The translations under genes were made by a program, and so were the position numbers. This document shows, one piece after another, positions 1-9,695 of a stretch of DNA of 64,000 nt. The first letter of the stretch is position 1. The number at the start of each line of letters is the position of its first letter. Source of the stretch: Woeseiaceae bacterium (GTDB taxonomy: Bacteria > Pseudomonadota > Gammaproteobacteria > Steroidobacterales > Woeseiaceae); the NCBI GenBank assembly GCA_021773115.1, contig JAJFKS010000034.1, forward strand, positions 62,001-126,000. Reading direction: 5' to 3'. The notes beneath the pieces were generated by a model, which ran no database searches, was not told where the DNA came from, and saw only the letters and a program-made list of their open reading frames with translations.

Positions 1-1475
1 CCCGCTATATCGTCATCACCTCCAAGCATCATGATGGCTTTGCAATGTTCGACTCCGCGGTCAGTGACTTCGATATTGTCGATGCTACGCCGTTTGGCCG
101 GGACCCACTAAAAGAACTGGTGGCTGCCGCCCATGAAGCCGATATCAAAATCGGATTCTATTACTCGCAGTATCAGGACTGGACCGAAGCGGATGCCGGA
201 GGCAACGAATGGGAGTTCGACGCCGAAGACAAGGATTTTTCGCGTTATTTTGAAGGTAAGGCGAAACCGCAGCTCAAGGAATTACTGACCAACTACGGAC
301 CCATCGATATCATCTGGTTCGACACGCCGGGCAGCATGTCGAAAGACGACGCCATTGCACTGAAAGCCTGGGTCAAGGAACTTCAACCGAACTGCCTGGT
401 GTCCGATCGAGTCGGTCACAGTCTTGGCGACTACAAGGGATACGGCGATGGCGAGATTCCCGCGATTCCACAGCCTGGCCGGCCCTGGGAAGCGATTTTT
501 ACGCACAACGACAGCTGGGGTTACTCGCACTTCGACAACAACTTCAAATCGACCACCGAAGTACTGCACATGCTGGTCACGATCGCCGGCAAGGGCGGCA
601 ACCTGATGCTCAATGTCGGTCCCGACGGCCGCGGAAACATACCGCCCGAATCGGCTCGCGTATTCGGCGAGGTGGGCCAGTGGCTGAAGGTCAACGGCGA
701 AGCCATCTACGGTACCAGCGGGTCTGCCGTGGGCGCAGTATCCTGGGGTGCGATTACCCAACGGCCCGGACAGATGTACCTGCTGGTGGAGCGGCGGCCG
801 GATGACGGGCAATTACTGGTTCCCGGCTTTGGCCCGAAAGCGAAGCGGGCCAGCTTGCTGGCGAGTAGGACCGATCTCGACTTTAGCCAGCAGGGAAGTG
901 ATCTCGTCGTGCGATTGCCGGAGGCGCTTCCGGATGCGCGGGTAAGTGTTGTGGTAGTTGAATATGACGAACGTGAATCGGCATCATTCACGAGCCCTGA
1001 CGAAGTTCTGGTTTCCAATGCCTATGGCCCGGTGATACTCGACTCGGTAAGTGCGCGCACATCGGACGGCGTCACATTTAATAGAACCCGCACGACGCAT
1101 TATTTCGGTGACTGGAAAAATTACCAGACGCTGACCGGCATGGAATCCCCGGAGGACTCCGTAACCTGGAATCTGCGCGTACTGGAGCCTGGTTCCTACC
1201 GCCTTGTGCTGAATTACTCGGCAGGTGCGGGACAGTCCGAGCAGGAAGGTGTGCTCAACTTCGCAGGGCAAGACTATTTCTTCAGGGTCCTCGAAACCGG
1301 TGATTTCAGCGATCCGGGTGGCTTCGCAAAGCGTAAACCGATCATGTTCATCGATCATCCGGTGGCGGTCGTACAAATTGACGAACCCGGGCAGTACGAA
1401 ATATCACTGCGTCCCGACCGGGCGGGAGAAAACCTGATGATGCTACGTCACGTGACGATAGAACCGCATGATTGA
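1..1475 (+). CDS. alpha-L-fucosidase, GH29 family (5' end cut by window)
   Basis: The reading frame is already open at base 3, and the first residues (YIVITSKHHDGFAMFDS) are the conserved GH29 KHHDGF segment, so the true start lies upstream. The retaining nucleophile is probably the Asp of WFD at bases 321-323, in the usual context IDIIWFDTPG. The region after about base 740 is beta-rich and fits the C-terminal sandwich of GH29 enzymes. The product would release terminal alpha-L-fucose, probably in the periplasm. It is the first visible gene of an operon with six sulfatases, a fucose permease and a mutarotase, which supports fucoidan or sulfated-fucan degradation. The stop is 7 bp before the next start. 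Confidence 0.93.
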   Translation, partial: RYIVITSKHHDGFAMFDSAVSDFDIVDATPFGRDPLKELVAAAHEADIKIGFYYSQYQDWTEADAGGNEWEFDAEDKDFSRYFEGKAKPQLKELLTNYGPIDIIWFDTPGSMSKDDAIALKAWVKELQPNCLVSDRVGHSLGDYKGYGDGEIPAIPQPGRPWEAIFTHNDSWGYSHFDNNFKSTTEVLHMLVTIAGKGGNLMLNVGPDGRGNIPPESARVFGEVGQWLKVNGEAIYGTSGSAVGAVSWGAITQRPGQMYLLVERRPDDGQLLVPGFGPKAKRASLLASRTDLDFSQQGSDLVVRLPEALPDARVSVVVVEYDERESASFTSPDEVLVSNAYGPVILDSVSARTSDGVTFNRTRTTHYFGDWKNYQTLTGMESPEDSVTWNLRVLEPGSYRLVLNYSAGAGQSEQEGVLNFAGQDYFFRVLETGDFSDPGGFAKRKPIMFIDHPVAVVQIDEPGQYEISLRPDRAGENLMMLRHVTIEPHD

Positions 1476-1482
1476 GGAATAT

Positions 1483-2853
1483 ATGAACAAAAGTTACCGG
1501 ATTTCACTTGCCTTCCTTTCGGTGTTCGCCGCTTGTGCCGCTTGTGCGCAACAAGATAACGGTCAGCAACCCAACATCATTTTCATCTTTGCCGATGATT
1601 GGGGATACGGCGACCTGAGTTCCCACGGAAGCACGTGGGTTGAAACGCCCAACATCGACGCGATGGCAAGCGAAGGCATCGATTTTGGCAATTTCACGGT
1701 CAACAGCCCGGTCTGTTCCCCAAGCCGTGCCGCGGTGATGACGGGGCAATTCCCGGCGCGCAACAGTGTTCATCAACATTTCGCGGGCATCGACTCCAAT
1801 GCGGAGAGGGGCATGCCCGACTGGCTGGACCCCACCGTGCCGATGTTACCCAGGCTGTTACAAAACGCCGGCTACAAAACGGGCCACTTCGGCAAATGGC
1901 ACCTTGGCAAAGGTACCGATGCCCCTTCGGAAGACGAATACGGTTACGACGAGTACGCGACATATAATGGGTCGACTAATAATGTAATAAAAGCCAACGG
2001 CCTTGCGTCGGTTGACCACGCGGAGGACTTCATCAGGCGTCATAAAGACGAAACCTTTTTCGTCAACCTATGGCTGCACGAAACCCACTTGCCTCATTAC
2101 CCGCTCGACAAATACCTTGAGCAGTTCGAGGATCTTGATGAGCAGAAACAAGTGTATGCGTCTGTGATTGCAGAAGGCGATGAAGGCGTCGGCAGGGTGC
2201 TGAGCCTGCTGAAAGAACTGGATATCGACAAGAATACGCTGGTCGTTTTCTCCTCAGACAACGGGCCCGAAAATACCAGGGACAAGTCGGCGTGGTATCA
2301 CAACAAGAAGAAGAAGAGTCTGGGTGGTTACTTTTCAGTCGGTGAAACTGGCGGCCTGAAGGGTCAGAAACGGTCGCTCTATGCCGGTGGCGTCCGGGTT
2401 CCTTTTATCGTCAGGTGGCCGGGTGTGGTACCCGAAGGTAAAGTTGATGCCACGTCCGTCATGACTGCGGTTGACCTGCTGCCCACATTCCTTGAAGTGG
2501 CGGGTGTGAAACTGCCGGAAGGATTCCAGCCAGACGGACAGAGTGTGCTGTCCGCCTTCAAGGCCGAAGGTTTCGAACGTACACAAACGATTTTCTGGGA
2601 ATGGAAAGGCCCGAAGGCAAAGAATTTCAACTGGCCACATCTCGGTATTCGCGACGGACGCTGGAAGCTGATCACCAATGCAGAGTTGCGACGCACCGAA
2701 CTGTACAACGTCGAAGACGACTGGGCCGAGGCGAAAGATGTATCCGCCGAGCATCCCGAAGTGGTTCAGGATTTGTTGGCAAAGCTGGATGAATGGAAAA
2801 GCACCCTGCCACTTGAGCCACCGAAGAGCACACTGTCGAAAGCGAGAAAGTAA
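1483..2853 (+). CDS. S1-family sulfatase, exported
   Basis: A 456-residue type I sulfatase. The ATG at 1483 follows a GAGG ribosome site and begins a signal peptide (MNKSYRISLAFLSVFAACAACA). An in-frame ATG at 1468 overlaps the previous gene and lacks a site. Metal-binding IIFIFADDWGYGD lies near residue 35, and the formylglycine motif CSPSR starts at Cys78, with TGQFPAR after it. Cys78 must be converted to formylglycine by a maturase not present in this window. It is clearly paralogous to the sulfatase at 7930. Sulfate is presumably removed from fucan oligosaccharides; position specificity cannot be read from sequence. Confidence 0.93.
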   Translation: MNKSYRISLAFLSVFAACAACAQQDNGQQPNIIFIFADDWGYGDLSSHGSTWVETPNIDAMASEGIDFGNFTVNSPVCSPSRAAVMTGQFPARNSVHQHFAGIDSNAERGMPDWLDPTVPMLPRLLQNAGYKTGHFGKWHLGKGTDAPSEDEYGYDEYATYNGSTNNVIKANGLASVDHAEDFIRRHKDETFFVNLWLHETHLPHYPLDKYLEQFEDLDEQKQVYASVIAEGDEGVGRVLSLLKELDIDKNTLVVFSSDNGPENTRDKSAWYHNKKKKSLGGYFSVGETGGLKGQKRSLYAGGVRVPFIVRWPGVVPEGKVDATSVMTAVDLLPTFLEVAGVKLPEGFQPDGQSVLSAFKAEGFERTQTIFWEWKGPKAKNFNWPHLGIRDGRWKLITNAELRRTELYNVEDDWAEAKDVSAEHPEVVQDLLAKLDEWKSTLPLEPPKSTLSKARK

Positions 2854-2932
2854 CGATGAAAGCGCTCGATATACCGCTGGCGTACCTCGGTGGCGAACAG
2901 TATTGAAGGCGTTGGTATCTAAAGGTATTGAC

Positions 2933-4777
2933 ATGCGTGTAACTGCAATTTCAATTACCGGTTGGGTCTCCCTGATCGGCCTGCTGGGTGGCTGTGCGGG
3001 AAATACCGAACCGGAGACTCCACTGCCGGCGGGCCGCCCCAATATCATTCTCGTCATGACGGATGACCAGGGGTATGGTGATCTGGGCATGCACGACAAT
3101 CCCATTGTGAAGACACCAGTGATTGACCAACTTGCATCTGAAAGTCATCGCTTCACAAATTTCCATGTCGACCCCACGTGCTCACCGACGCGATCAGCGT
3201 TGATGAGTGGCAAATATTCCTTGCGGGCCGGTGTCTGGCACACGGTTATGGGTCGGCACATGCTCTCGGACCGTCATCACACGCTGCCCGAGGCTCTGAG
3301 TGATGCCGGCTACAACACGGCGATGGTCGGAAAATGGCACCTCGGGGATAACTACCCGTTTCGGCCCCAGGACCAGGGTTTTGATCATGTGCTTATTCAC
3401 GGTGGTGGTGGTGTCGGCCAGGCGCCGGACTACTGGGGCAATACCCAGTTCGATGATACCTACTTCCTGAACGGCGAACAACGACATTACCCTGGATTCG
3501 TCACCGATGTGTGGTTTAACGAGGCAATTGACTACGTTCGGAAAAATGCGGGTGGCGATGAGCCATTTTTCTTATACATTTCGACCAACGCGCCGCATGT
3601 GCCCTGGCGGGCGCCCGAGGAGTACATCGCGCCGTATCGCGAGTTGGGTCTCAGGGACGGCATGGCAAAATTCTACGCCATGATCTCCAACGTCGACGAC
3701 AACATGGCACGTCTGCGCACCGCCATGCGTGAGATGAATATCGAAGACAACACCATTCTCATCTTCATGACCGACAATGGTTCTTCTCTCGCCGCGAGAA
3801 GCAACGGTGAACCGGCGGACCTGTTGACTGAGGAAGCCCGGGCGGCGATCGTTGAGCAGGTTGAAACGCTCAATAGCCATATGCGCGCGGGCAAGAACTC
3901 GACCTATGATGGCGGGCATCGCGTGCCGTTTTTCATCCGCTGGCCGGCTGGCGGCCTCGACGAGGCCCGAGAGATCGATGACCTGGCGGGCCATATCGAC
4001 GTATTGCCGACTTTGCTTGACCTCGCAGGCATCGACAACACCGGAATTGATACCGACGGCATCAGCCTTGTTCCGGCGTTGAAAGACGTGGTCGAACTGC
4101 CGGATCGTACAATGGTGGTTACCAATCAGCGAGTTTTGCACCCGGACCCTGACCGCCCTTATTCCGTAATGCAGGGAAGCTGGCGCTACGTACATGCCAA
4201 TCAGGGTGGTGGTGTGGAACTGTTTGACGTGTCCACCGATCCTGGACAGACCGAAAACATTATCGAGAAGCACGCGGATCGAGCGGCGGCAATGGCACGA
4301 GTTTACGAGGAATGGTGGCAGCATGCGACCGGTGCCGGCACGCCGACAACACGTCCCATTGTCGGCTCGGACGCCGAGAATCCATTGCGCATTTCAGCGA
4401 TGGACTGGCTGGCGCCGAGCACTGACCAGGTTCCCTGGTGGCCCGATTTTGGCGAAAAAGAGGGCAACGGCTGGATCGGAAGGGAAGGCGATTTCCAGTT
4501 GTCGCCATGGGCACTGCAGGCCGCCGAGACGGGTACCTACCGTATTACCCTGTACCTGCATGATAAACCCGCACAGAAAGAAATTCCGCGTGGGTTTGCG
4601 CACCTGGAATTGAATGGCGAGGTCAGCACCCAGGCGCTTGCCGAGGGTAGCGTATCCAGCACATTCGAGGTTTCGCTCGATGCCGGGAACCTCGATGTCA
4701 GGGCATGGTTTGACGACAGCGAAGACGCATCCGGACAGCCACTGGCCGCCTTTTACCTGTATTTCGAACGCATTTAG
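2933..4777 (+). CDS. S1-family sulfatase, lipoprotein, with C-terminal accessory region
   Basis: A 614-residue sulfatase. The start at 2933 gives a lipoprotein-like signal (LLGGC, Cys21), whereas the longer open frame upstream lies inside the previous gene. The motif CSPTR starts at Cys83, and the first metal site is VMTDDQGYGD. The last 140 or so residues (after about 470) are beta-rich, beyond the normal sulfatase core, and might bind carbohydrate. The gene follows the previous sulfatase by about 80 bp, in which a 16-codon frame at 2856 was judged not to be a gene. It belongs to the fucan operon. Confidence 0.92.
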   Translation: MRVTAISITGWVSLIGLLGGCAGNTEPETPLPAGRPNIILVMTDDQGYGDLGMHDNPIVKTPVIDQLASESHRFTNFHVDPTCSPTRSALMSGKYSLRAGVWHTVMGRHMLSDRHHTLPEALSDAGYNTAMVGKWHLGDNYPFRPQDQGFDHVLIHGGGGVGQAPDYWGNTQFDDTYFLNGEQRHYPGFVTDVWFNEAIDYVRKNAGGDEPFFLYISTNAPHVPWRAPEEYIAPYRELGLRDGMAKFYAMISNVDDNMARLRTAMREMNIEDNTILIFMTDNGSSLAARSNGEPADLLTEEARAAIVEQVETLNSHMRAGKNSTYDGGHRVPFFIRWPAGGLDEAREIDDLAGHIDVLPTLLDLAGIDNTGIDTDGISLVPALKDVVELPDRTMVVTNQRVLHPDPDRPYSVMQGSWRYVHANQGGGVELFDVSTDPGQTENIIEKHADRAAAMARVYEEWWQHATGAGTPTTRPIVGSDAENPLRISAMDWLAPSTDQVPWWPDFGEKEGNGWIGREGDFQLSPWALQAAETGTYRITLYLHDKPAQKEIPRGFAHLELNGEVSTQALAEGSVSSTFEVSLDAGNLDVRAWFDDSEDASGQPLAAFYLYFERI

Positions 4778-4911
4778 TACAGATACAGACGAACGTGAAA
4801 GGACAAAATTTCGTTAAGGAAATCCCCCGCGCGGAATACGCTGAGCTCGCGAAGCCAGAATTGGCTATGCGCCTGAAGTTTCATTTTTTACAGGATAAGG
4901 GCATACAGGAC

Positions 4912-6507
4912 ATGGGCAAAGTACTAACGAGATTCCTGCCGTATTGCGGCCTTGTGCTTGCTCTTGGTTGTACACCGACCGGTGACGACATATCCGGAGC
5001 GGCGAGCCGTCCAAACGTAATTGTGATTCTCGCCGACGACATGCGGGTGGGTTATACAGGATATGACGGTCACCCGATCATCAAGACGCCCAACATCGAC
5101 CGATTGGCCGAGGGCGGTACGGTTTTCCACAATGCATTCGCCACCAGTGCGGTGTGTATGCCCAGCAGGACGACACTGCTAACCGGCCTGTACGAAAGAC
5201 GCCACGGAATCAATTTCAATTCCAAAAGCAGCATGACCAACGAGGCCTGGGCCCGGACCTATCCGATGCTAATGAGAGATGCCGGCTACTACGTGGGCTA
5301 CATCGGCAAAAACCACACGCCGGTCGGCAAGAACGAAGATGGCGTCATTGGTTATGGCAGTGGCGTGATGGAGGCCAGTTTTGACTATTGGTATGCCGGG
5401 CACGGGCATTTAGGGTTCTATCCTAAAGACAAGGAGAAGCACAAGATATTTGCGAACGCGAAAGCCGACACTCAGGTCGAGATCATGGAAGAGGGCATGG
5501 AGAATTTCTTCACGCCGGATATAGCGTTCCAGCAAGGTTACGATTTTCTCGACAGCCGTCCCGCAGGCAAACCGTTCGCGCTTTTGTTGAACTTCAATGT
5601 GCCGCACGATAGCAGCACGGGCTCCATGCAGCAGAGGGACAGTGACCTCGCGCTTTACCGGACCGAATACCGTGACAAAATCGACCAAATCGAGCTGCCC
5701 TCCACCTACATCGCGGAAGCGGACATCGTTACTCCGAAAATTCCCGAATCGGTCTACAACGGCGAGTACATAAAGGGCTACAACTACGTCAAGAATCCGG
5801 ACGATATGAAGGAACGTCAGATCCGGACAATTCAGACGATCTCGGGCATTGATAAACTGCTCGGAAAGTTGCTCGACAAACTCGACGATCAGGGAATAGC
5901 CGACGATACGATTATTGTTTTTACATCGGATCATGGGCTGCTGCACGGGGAACACGGCCTCGGCGGAAAAGTACTGTTGTATGAACCCTCAATTCGTATC
6001 CCGTTAGTGGTGTACGACCCCCGGTCTGCGGATTCCCGCGGGGTTGCTTCGAGTGAAGCACTGGTCGCGCTTGTTGATATCGCACCGACGCTGCTTGAAT
6101 TAGCCGGTGTGCCGGCCCCGCCGGGGATACAGGGAAGAGACCTTGGACCATTAATGCAGGGCGCCGAGACGAAGTGGCGTAAAGTTTTGTTTCTTGAGAA
6201 CAACATGACTATCCAAAACTACCCACGGATGGAAGCGGTTCGTACCGATCGATGGAAATATGTTCGCTACTTTGACAAGGCCTTGGACCAGGAATATGCC
6301 GATATGCTCGTGGCCTCGATCAACGGCGAAGAACCGGTTTACGAAGAACTTTTTGACCTCAAGAATGACCCTACCGAAACCCGGAACCTGGTTTCCGACC
6401 CTGCTCGTGGGGAGGTTCTTGAATTGCTACGCGCCGAGAATGCGGTTCTCGTGAAACAGTTCCGCGGTCAGGACCCTTTGAATACCTATACCAAAAACAA
6501 AAACTAG
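4912..6507 (+). CDS. S1-family sulfatase, probable lipoprotein
   Basis: A 531-residue sulfatase. The start at 4912 (MGKVLTRFLPYCGLVLALGC) gives a signal ending at a likely lipidated Cys20. The frame extends upstream to 4795, but that extension is not signal-like. The formylglycine motif is CMPSR at Cys82, followed by TGLYERRHGINF, and a second metal motif is FTSDHGLLHGEHG. This arrangement differs from the other five sulfatases and resembles the N-sulfohydrolase or iduronate-type branch of S1, so it probably removes sulfate from a different position. It ends 37 bp before the permease start. Confidence 0.92.
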   Translation: MGKVLTRFLPYCGLVLALGCTPTGDDISGAASRPNVIVILADDMRVGYTGYDGHPIIKTPNIDRLAEGGTVFHNAFATSAVCMPSRTTLLTGLYERRHGINFNSKSSMTNEAWARTYPMLMRDAGYYVGYIGKNHTPVGKNEDGVIGYGSGVMEASFDYWYAGHGHLGFYPKDKEKHKIFANAKADTQVEIMEEGMENFFTPDIAFQQGYDFLDSRPAGKPFALLLNFNVPHDSSTGSMQQRDSDLALYRTEYRDKIDQIELPSTYIAEADIVTPKIPESVYNGEYIKGYNYVKNPDDMKERQIRTIQTISGIDKLLGKLLDKLDDQGIADDTIIVFTSDHGLLHGEHGLGGKVLLYEPSIRIPLVVYDPRSADSRGVASSEALVALVDIAPTLLELAGVPAPPGIQGRDLGPLMQGAETKWRKVLFLENNMTIQNYPRMEAVRTDRWKYVRYFDKALDQEYADMLVASINGEEPVYEELFDLKNDPTETRNLVSDPARGEVLELLRAENAVLVKQFRGQDPLNTYTKNKN

Positions 6508-6544
6508 GGCGCTAATGACGCTGCGCTTTAACAAGGCAAAACCT

Positions 6545-7933
6545 ATGAACAATCTGCAGCAAAATGAAACGCCGAAAATTCTCACGAAGGACATGGTGCT
6601 TCCCTTCATTCTCGTGGCGATGTTGTTTCCGTTGTGGGGATTCGCCAATGACGTGACCAATCCACTCGTAAAGGCGTTCAAGGACATCTTTTTGATTTCC
6701 AACGCGCAGAGCAGCATGGTGCAGTTCGCTTTCTATCTTGGCTACGGAATCATGGCAATTCCAGCGGCGATATTTATTCGCAGCTACAGTTACAAGTCTG
6801 GAATATTGCTGGGCCTGGGTTTGTATGCGATCGGTGCATCCTTATTCATTCCCGCCAGCATCTATCAGGAGTTTTATTTCTTCCTCGGTGCGCTTTGGGT
6901 GCTTACCTGCGGACTTGCGTTGCTTGAAGTAACGGCGAACCCGTACGTGTTATCGATGGGCCACCCGGATACTGCAACACGTCGATTGAATCTGGCGCAA
7001 GCTTTTAATCCGGTCGGATCGTTGACCGGAATGTTTATCGCCTCCAGTGTTATCTTGAATAAGCTTCAGGTTGAAGCGTTTCGCAATGAGGAGCGACTTG
7101 CTCATCCGGAGTACAACGACATGTTGCCGTCCGTTGTCGACGGGCATCTGACGCAGGCCCTCAGTAATTTCGCGGCCAACGACCCCGCCGCACACCAGGC
7201 GATGCAGGCGGCCGATCTCGTAACCGTACGAGGCCCGTACATTACTATAGCAGTCATCGTGGCAGTTCTCTTTATTGTCTACCTGTTCAGTAAATTGCCA
7301 AAAACGATGACGCATGATCACCCTTTGACCATGCGCGAGCTCAAAGAGACGTTTGGGCGGTTGATTCGAAACAGCCGTTACGTCGAAGGCGTCATAGCAC
7401 AGGCATTTTATGTAGGTGCACAAATCATGGTCTGGACCTTTGTCATTCACTACGGCATGACGGCGCTTGGACTGACCGCAGCCGAGGCGCAGGGATACAA
7501 CATTATTGCGATGGTGATTTTTCTATCCAGCAGATTCATCTGCACGTTCTTGCTGGGCTTCATACGCCCAGGTCGATTACTGATGTTACTCGCCAGTGGG
7601 GGGATTGTGCTGACGCTTGGCGCGATCTTCCTGAGTGGATATGCCGGCCTCTACAGTCTTATCGGAATATCGGCTTGTATGTCTTTGATGTTCCCGACCA
7701 TCTATGGCATCGCGCTAAAAGATATGGGAGATGATGCCAGTCTCGCGTCCGCCGGACTGATCATGGCGATCGTGGGTGGGGCATTGATGCCGCCGCTACA
7801 GGGGGCGCTTATTGATTCGGGCTCCATCATTGGTGATATTCCGTCCGTCAAGACGTCGTTCTTGTTACCACTCATCTGTTTCGTCGTCATCGCGATTTTT
7901 GGTTATCGAGCGCATCGGATTCATCGGGTATGA
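6545..7933 (+). CDS. fucP: L-fucose permease, MFS (FucP type)
   Basis: A 12-helix major-facilitator protein of about 462 residues. Diagnostic FucP segments are PLWGFANDVTNPLVKAF early in helix 1, and LALLEVTANPYVLSMG followed by RRLNLAQAFNPVGS. The acidic residues in ND and LLE correspond to the residues used for proton coupling and sugar binding in E. coli FucP. It would import fucose released by the fucosidase. An in-frame ATG at 6515 would add ten residues and also has an AGGG upstream, so the start is not settled. The stop overlaps the next ATG (ATGA), indicating translational coupling. Confidence 0.88.
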   Translation: MNNLQQNETPKILTKDMVLPFILVAMLFPLWGFANDVTNPLVKAFKDIFLISNAQSSMVQFAFYLGYGIMAIPAAIFIRSYSYKSGILLGLGLYAIGASLFIPASIYQEFYFFLGALWVLTCGLALLEVTANPYVLSMGHPDTATRRLNLAQAFNPVGSLTGMFIASSVILNKLQVEAFRNEERLAHPEYNDMLPSVVDGHLTQALSNFAANDPAAHQAMQAADLVTVRGPYITIAVIVAVLFIVYLFSKLPKTMTHDHPLTMRELKETFGRLIRNSRYVEGVIAQAFYVGAQIMVWTFVIHYGMTALGLTAAEAQGYNIIAMVIFLSSRFICTFLLGFIRPGRLLMLLASGGIVLTLGAIFLSGYAGLYSLIGISACMSLMFPTIYGIALKDMGDDASLASAGLIMAIVGGALMPPLQGALIDSGSIIGDIPSVKTSFLLPLICFVVIAIFGYRAHRIHRV

Positions 7934-9318
7934 CGTTAATGAGAAATACCTTGTTATTGCTGGTCATGATCGGGCTGCAGGCATGTGTTGCAAGCCCGAG
8001 ACCGCCCAACATCATCTTCATATTCGCGGATGATTGGGGGTGGGGCGATCTAAGTGCGCACGGAAGCGAGATCTACAAGACACCGAATATCGACCGCTTA
8101 GCCACTCAAGGAACCGATTTTCATCAGTTTACGGTGAACAGCCCGGTTTGCTCACCCAGTCGCGTTGCGGTCATAACCGGACAGTTTCCGGAGCGTCAAA
8201 ACATAGACCAACACTTCGCGACGATCGAGCACCATGTAAATTCGGGCATGCCGGACTGGCTGGATCCGGCGGCGCCGATGTTACCCAGAATACTCGGCGA
8301 TGCGGGCTACGCGACCGGCCACTTCGGCAAGTGGCATCTGACCAACGTCTGGGTAGAAGACGCACCGTTGCCGGATGAATACGGCTACGATGAATACGGT
8401 GCATTTAATCTTCCGGGACAGAACATGCCGACGACGGAAACCGCTGACCGGGCGGTTGATTTCATTCGTCGTCATAAGGATGAGCCATTCTTCGTCAATC
8501 TCTGGATGCACGAGACCCACACGCCGCATTATCCGGAGCAAAGCTTGCTGCAGCAATTCGAGGAACTGGATGAGGCCGAACAGGTTTATGCGGCAATCGT
8601 GGCTGCCGGAGACAGGGATGTTGGCAAGATACTTTTGGTGCTTGACGAACTGGAGCTGTCTGAGAATACGATTGTGATATTCAGTTCCGACAACGGACCG
8701 GAATCGCCGACGGACATGAAGGACCTGGAAGATCTGTCGACAGGACCGGGCCTGGGTCGTTTCTATTCGGTAGGAACGACGGCAGGAATGAAAGGGCAGA
8801 AGCGATCCCTGTTTGCAGGCGGCGTGCGGGTTCCTTTTATTGTTCGTTGGCCCGGCGTCGTTCCTGCTGGAAAGAAAGATAAGAAATCGATCATCACTGC
8901 CGTTGACCTGTTGCCGACTCTGGTCAGTGTTGCAGGTGCAGAATTGGCCGAGGGGTACGAGCCAGACGGTGAGGACGTATTTACTGCCCTGCGGGGCGAA
9001 GCGTTTGAGCGGGACAAACCCGTTTACTGGGTCTGGCCATCGGGCCAAAACAATCAAGATCCGGATTCACACTACTGGCCGCACCTGGCCTATCAAAGTG
9101 GCGACTGGAAACTGCTGGTTAACGACCAGTTGCGCAAGGTCGAGTTGTACCGCGTTCTGGATGACTGGTATGAGACGGAGAATGTCGCTGTGGAGCACCC
9201 AGGGGTAGTGGACTCGCTACGAGCAGAAATGAATGAGCTGCGCGCAACATTCCCGGAGCATCCCGAGAGTGGAGTCTTGTCTTCATTGCGATTCTCCAAT
9301 CAATTGGAGACTGAGTAA
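7930..9318 (+). CDS. S1-family sulfatase, lipoprotein
   Basis: A 462-residue sulfatase. The ATG overlaps the permease stop by four bases. The signal peptide ends in the lipobox IGLQAC (Cys19). An alternative ATG at 7939 keeps the same signal. The motif CSPSR starts at Cys74, followed by TGQFPER. It closely matches the sulfatase at 1483 along its whole length (shared TVNSPVCSPSR, MPDWLDP, HFGKWHL and GGVRVPFIVRWPGVVP), so the pair arose by duplication and may act on related sulfate esters. Confidence 0.93.
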   Translation: MTLMRNTLLLLVMIGLQACVASPRPPNIIFIFADDWGWGDLSAHGSEIYKTPNIDRLATQGTDFHQFTVNSPVCSPSRVAVITGQFPERQNIDQHFATIEHHVNSGMPDWLDPAAPMLPRILGDAGYATGHFGKWHLTNVWVEDAPLPDEYGYDEYGAFNLPGQNMPTTETADRAVDFIRRHKDEPFFVNLWMHETHTPHYPEQSLLQQFEELDEAEQVYAAIVAAGDRDVGKILLVLDELELSENTIVIFSSDNGPESPTDMKDLEDLSTGPGLGRFYSVGTTAGMKGQKRSLFAGGVRVPFIVRWPGVVPAGKKDKKSIITAVDLLPTLVSVAGAELAEGYEPDGEDVFTALRGEAFERDKPVYWVWPSGQNNQDPDSHYWPHLAYQSGDWKLLVNDQLRKVELYRVLDDWYETENVAVEHPGVVDSLRAEMNELRATFPEHPESGVLSSLRFSNQLETE

Positions 9319-9320
9319 CG

Positions 9321-9695
9321 ATGAATACTCCTCGACAATATTGCCTGACGCTAAACCTCAAAGACGACGATGCCCTGGTCCACGAGTACGAGGAGTATCA
9401 CAAGCCGGGCAACGTCTGGCCGGAGGTGATCGATAGCATTCGGGAAGCAGGCATTCTCGACATGCAGATTTATCGCGCCGGACGGCAGATGATTATGGTC
9501 ATGACGGTATCGGACGTCTTTAGTTTTGAGGCCAAAACGCATCAAGACAGTCTCAATCCTAAGGTGGTGGAGTGGGAGCAGTTGATGGAGAAGTTTCAGG
9601 TCGCTGGCGAGAATATGGCAAGCAAGTGGCAAGAGGTCACAAACATTTTCGAATTGTCGAAACACTGCTCAAGAGACGGCGAATGTACAAGATGA
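9321..9695 (+). CDS. L-rhamnose/L-fucose mutarotase family protein
   Basis: A 124-residue protein of the RhaM-like family (COG3254). It has the small alpha/beta-barrel pattern LTLNLKDDDALVHEYEEYHKPGNVWPEVIDSIREAGILDMQIYRAG followed by MIMVMTVSD and a C-terminal WEQLMEKFQ helix. Members interconvert anomers of L-fucose or L-rhamnose in the cytoplasm. Beside a fucose permease, L-fucose is the likely substrate. The start is 3 bp after the upstream stop and the end overlaps the next start by four bases. Length fits the family (about 105-115) with a short C-terminal extension. Confidence 0.85.
   Translation: MNTPRQYCLTLNLKDDDALVHEYEEYHKPGNVWPEVIDSIREAGILDMQIYRAGRQMIMVMTVSDVFSFEAKTHQDSLNPKVVEWEQLMEKFQVAGENMASKWQEVTNIFELSKHCSRDGECTR

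Noticed and set aside
2856..2906. 16-codon frame between two sulfatases
   Set aside because: Too short and without a family-like pattern; most likely chance.
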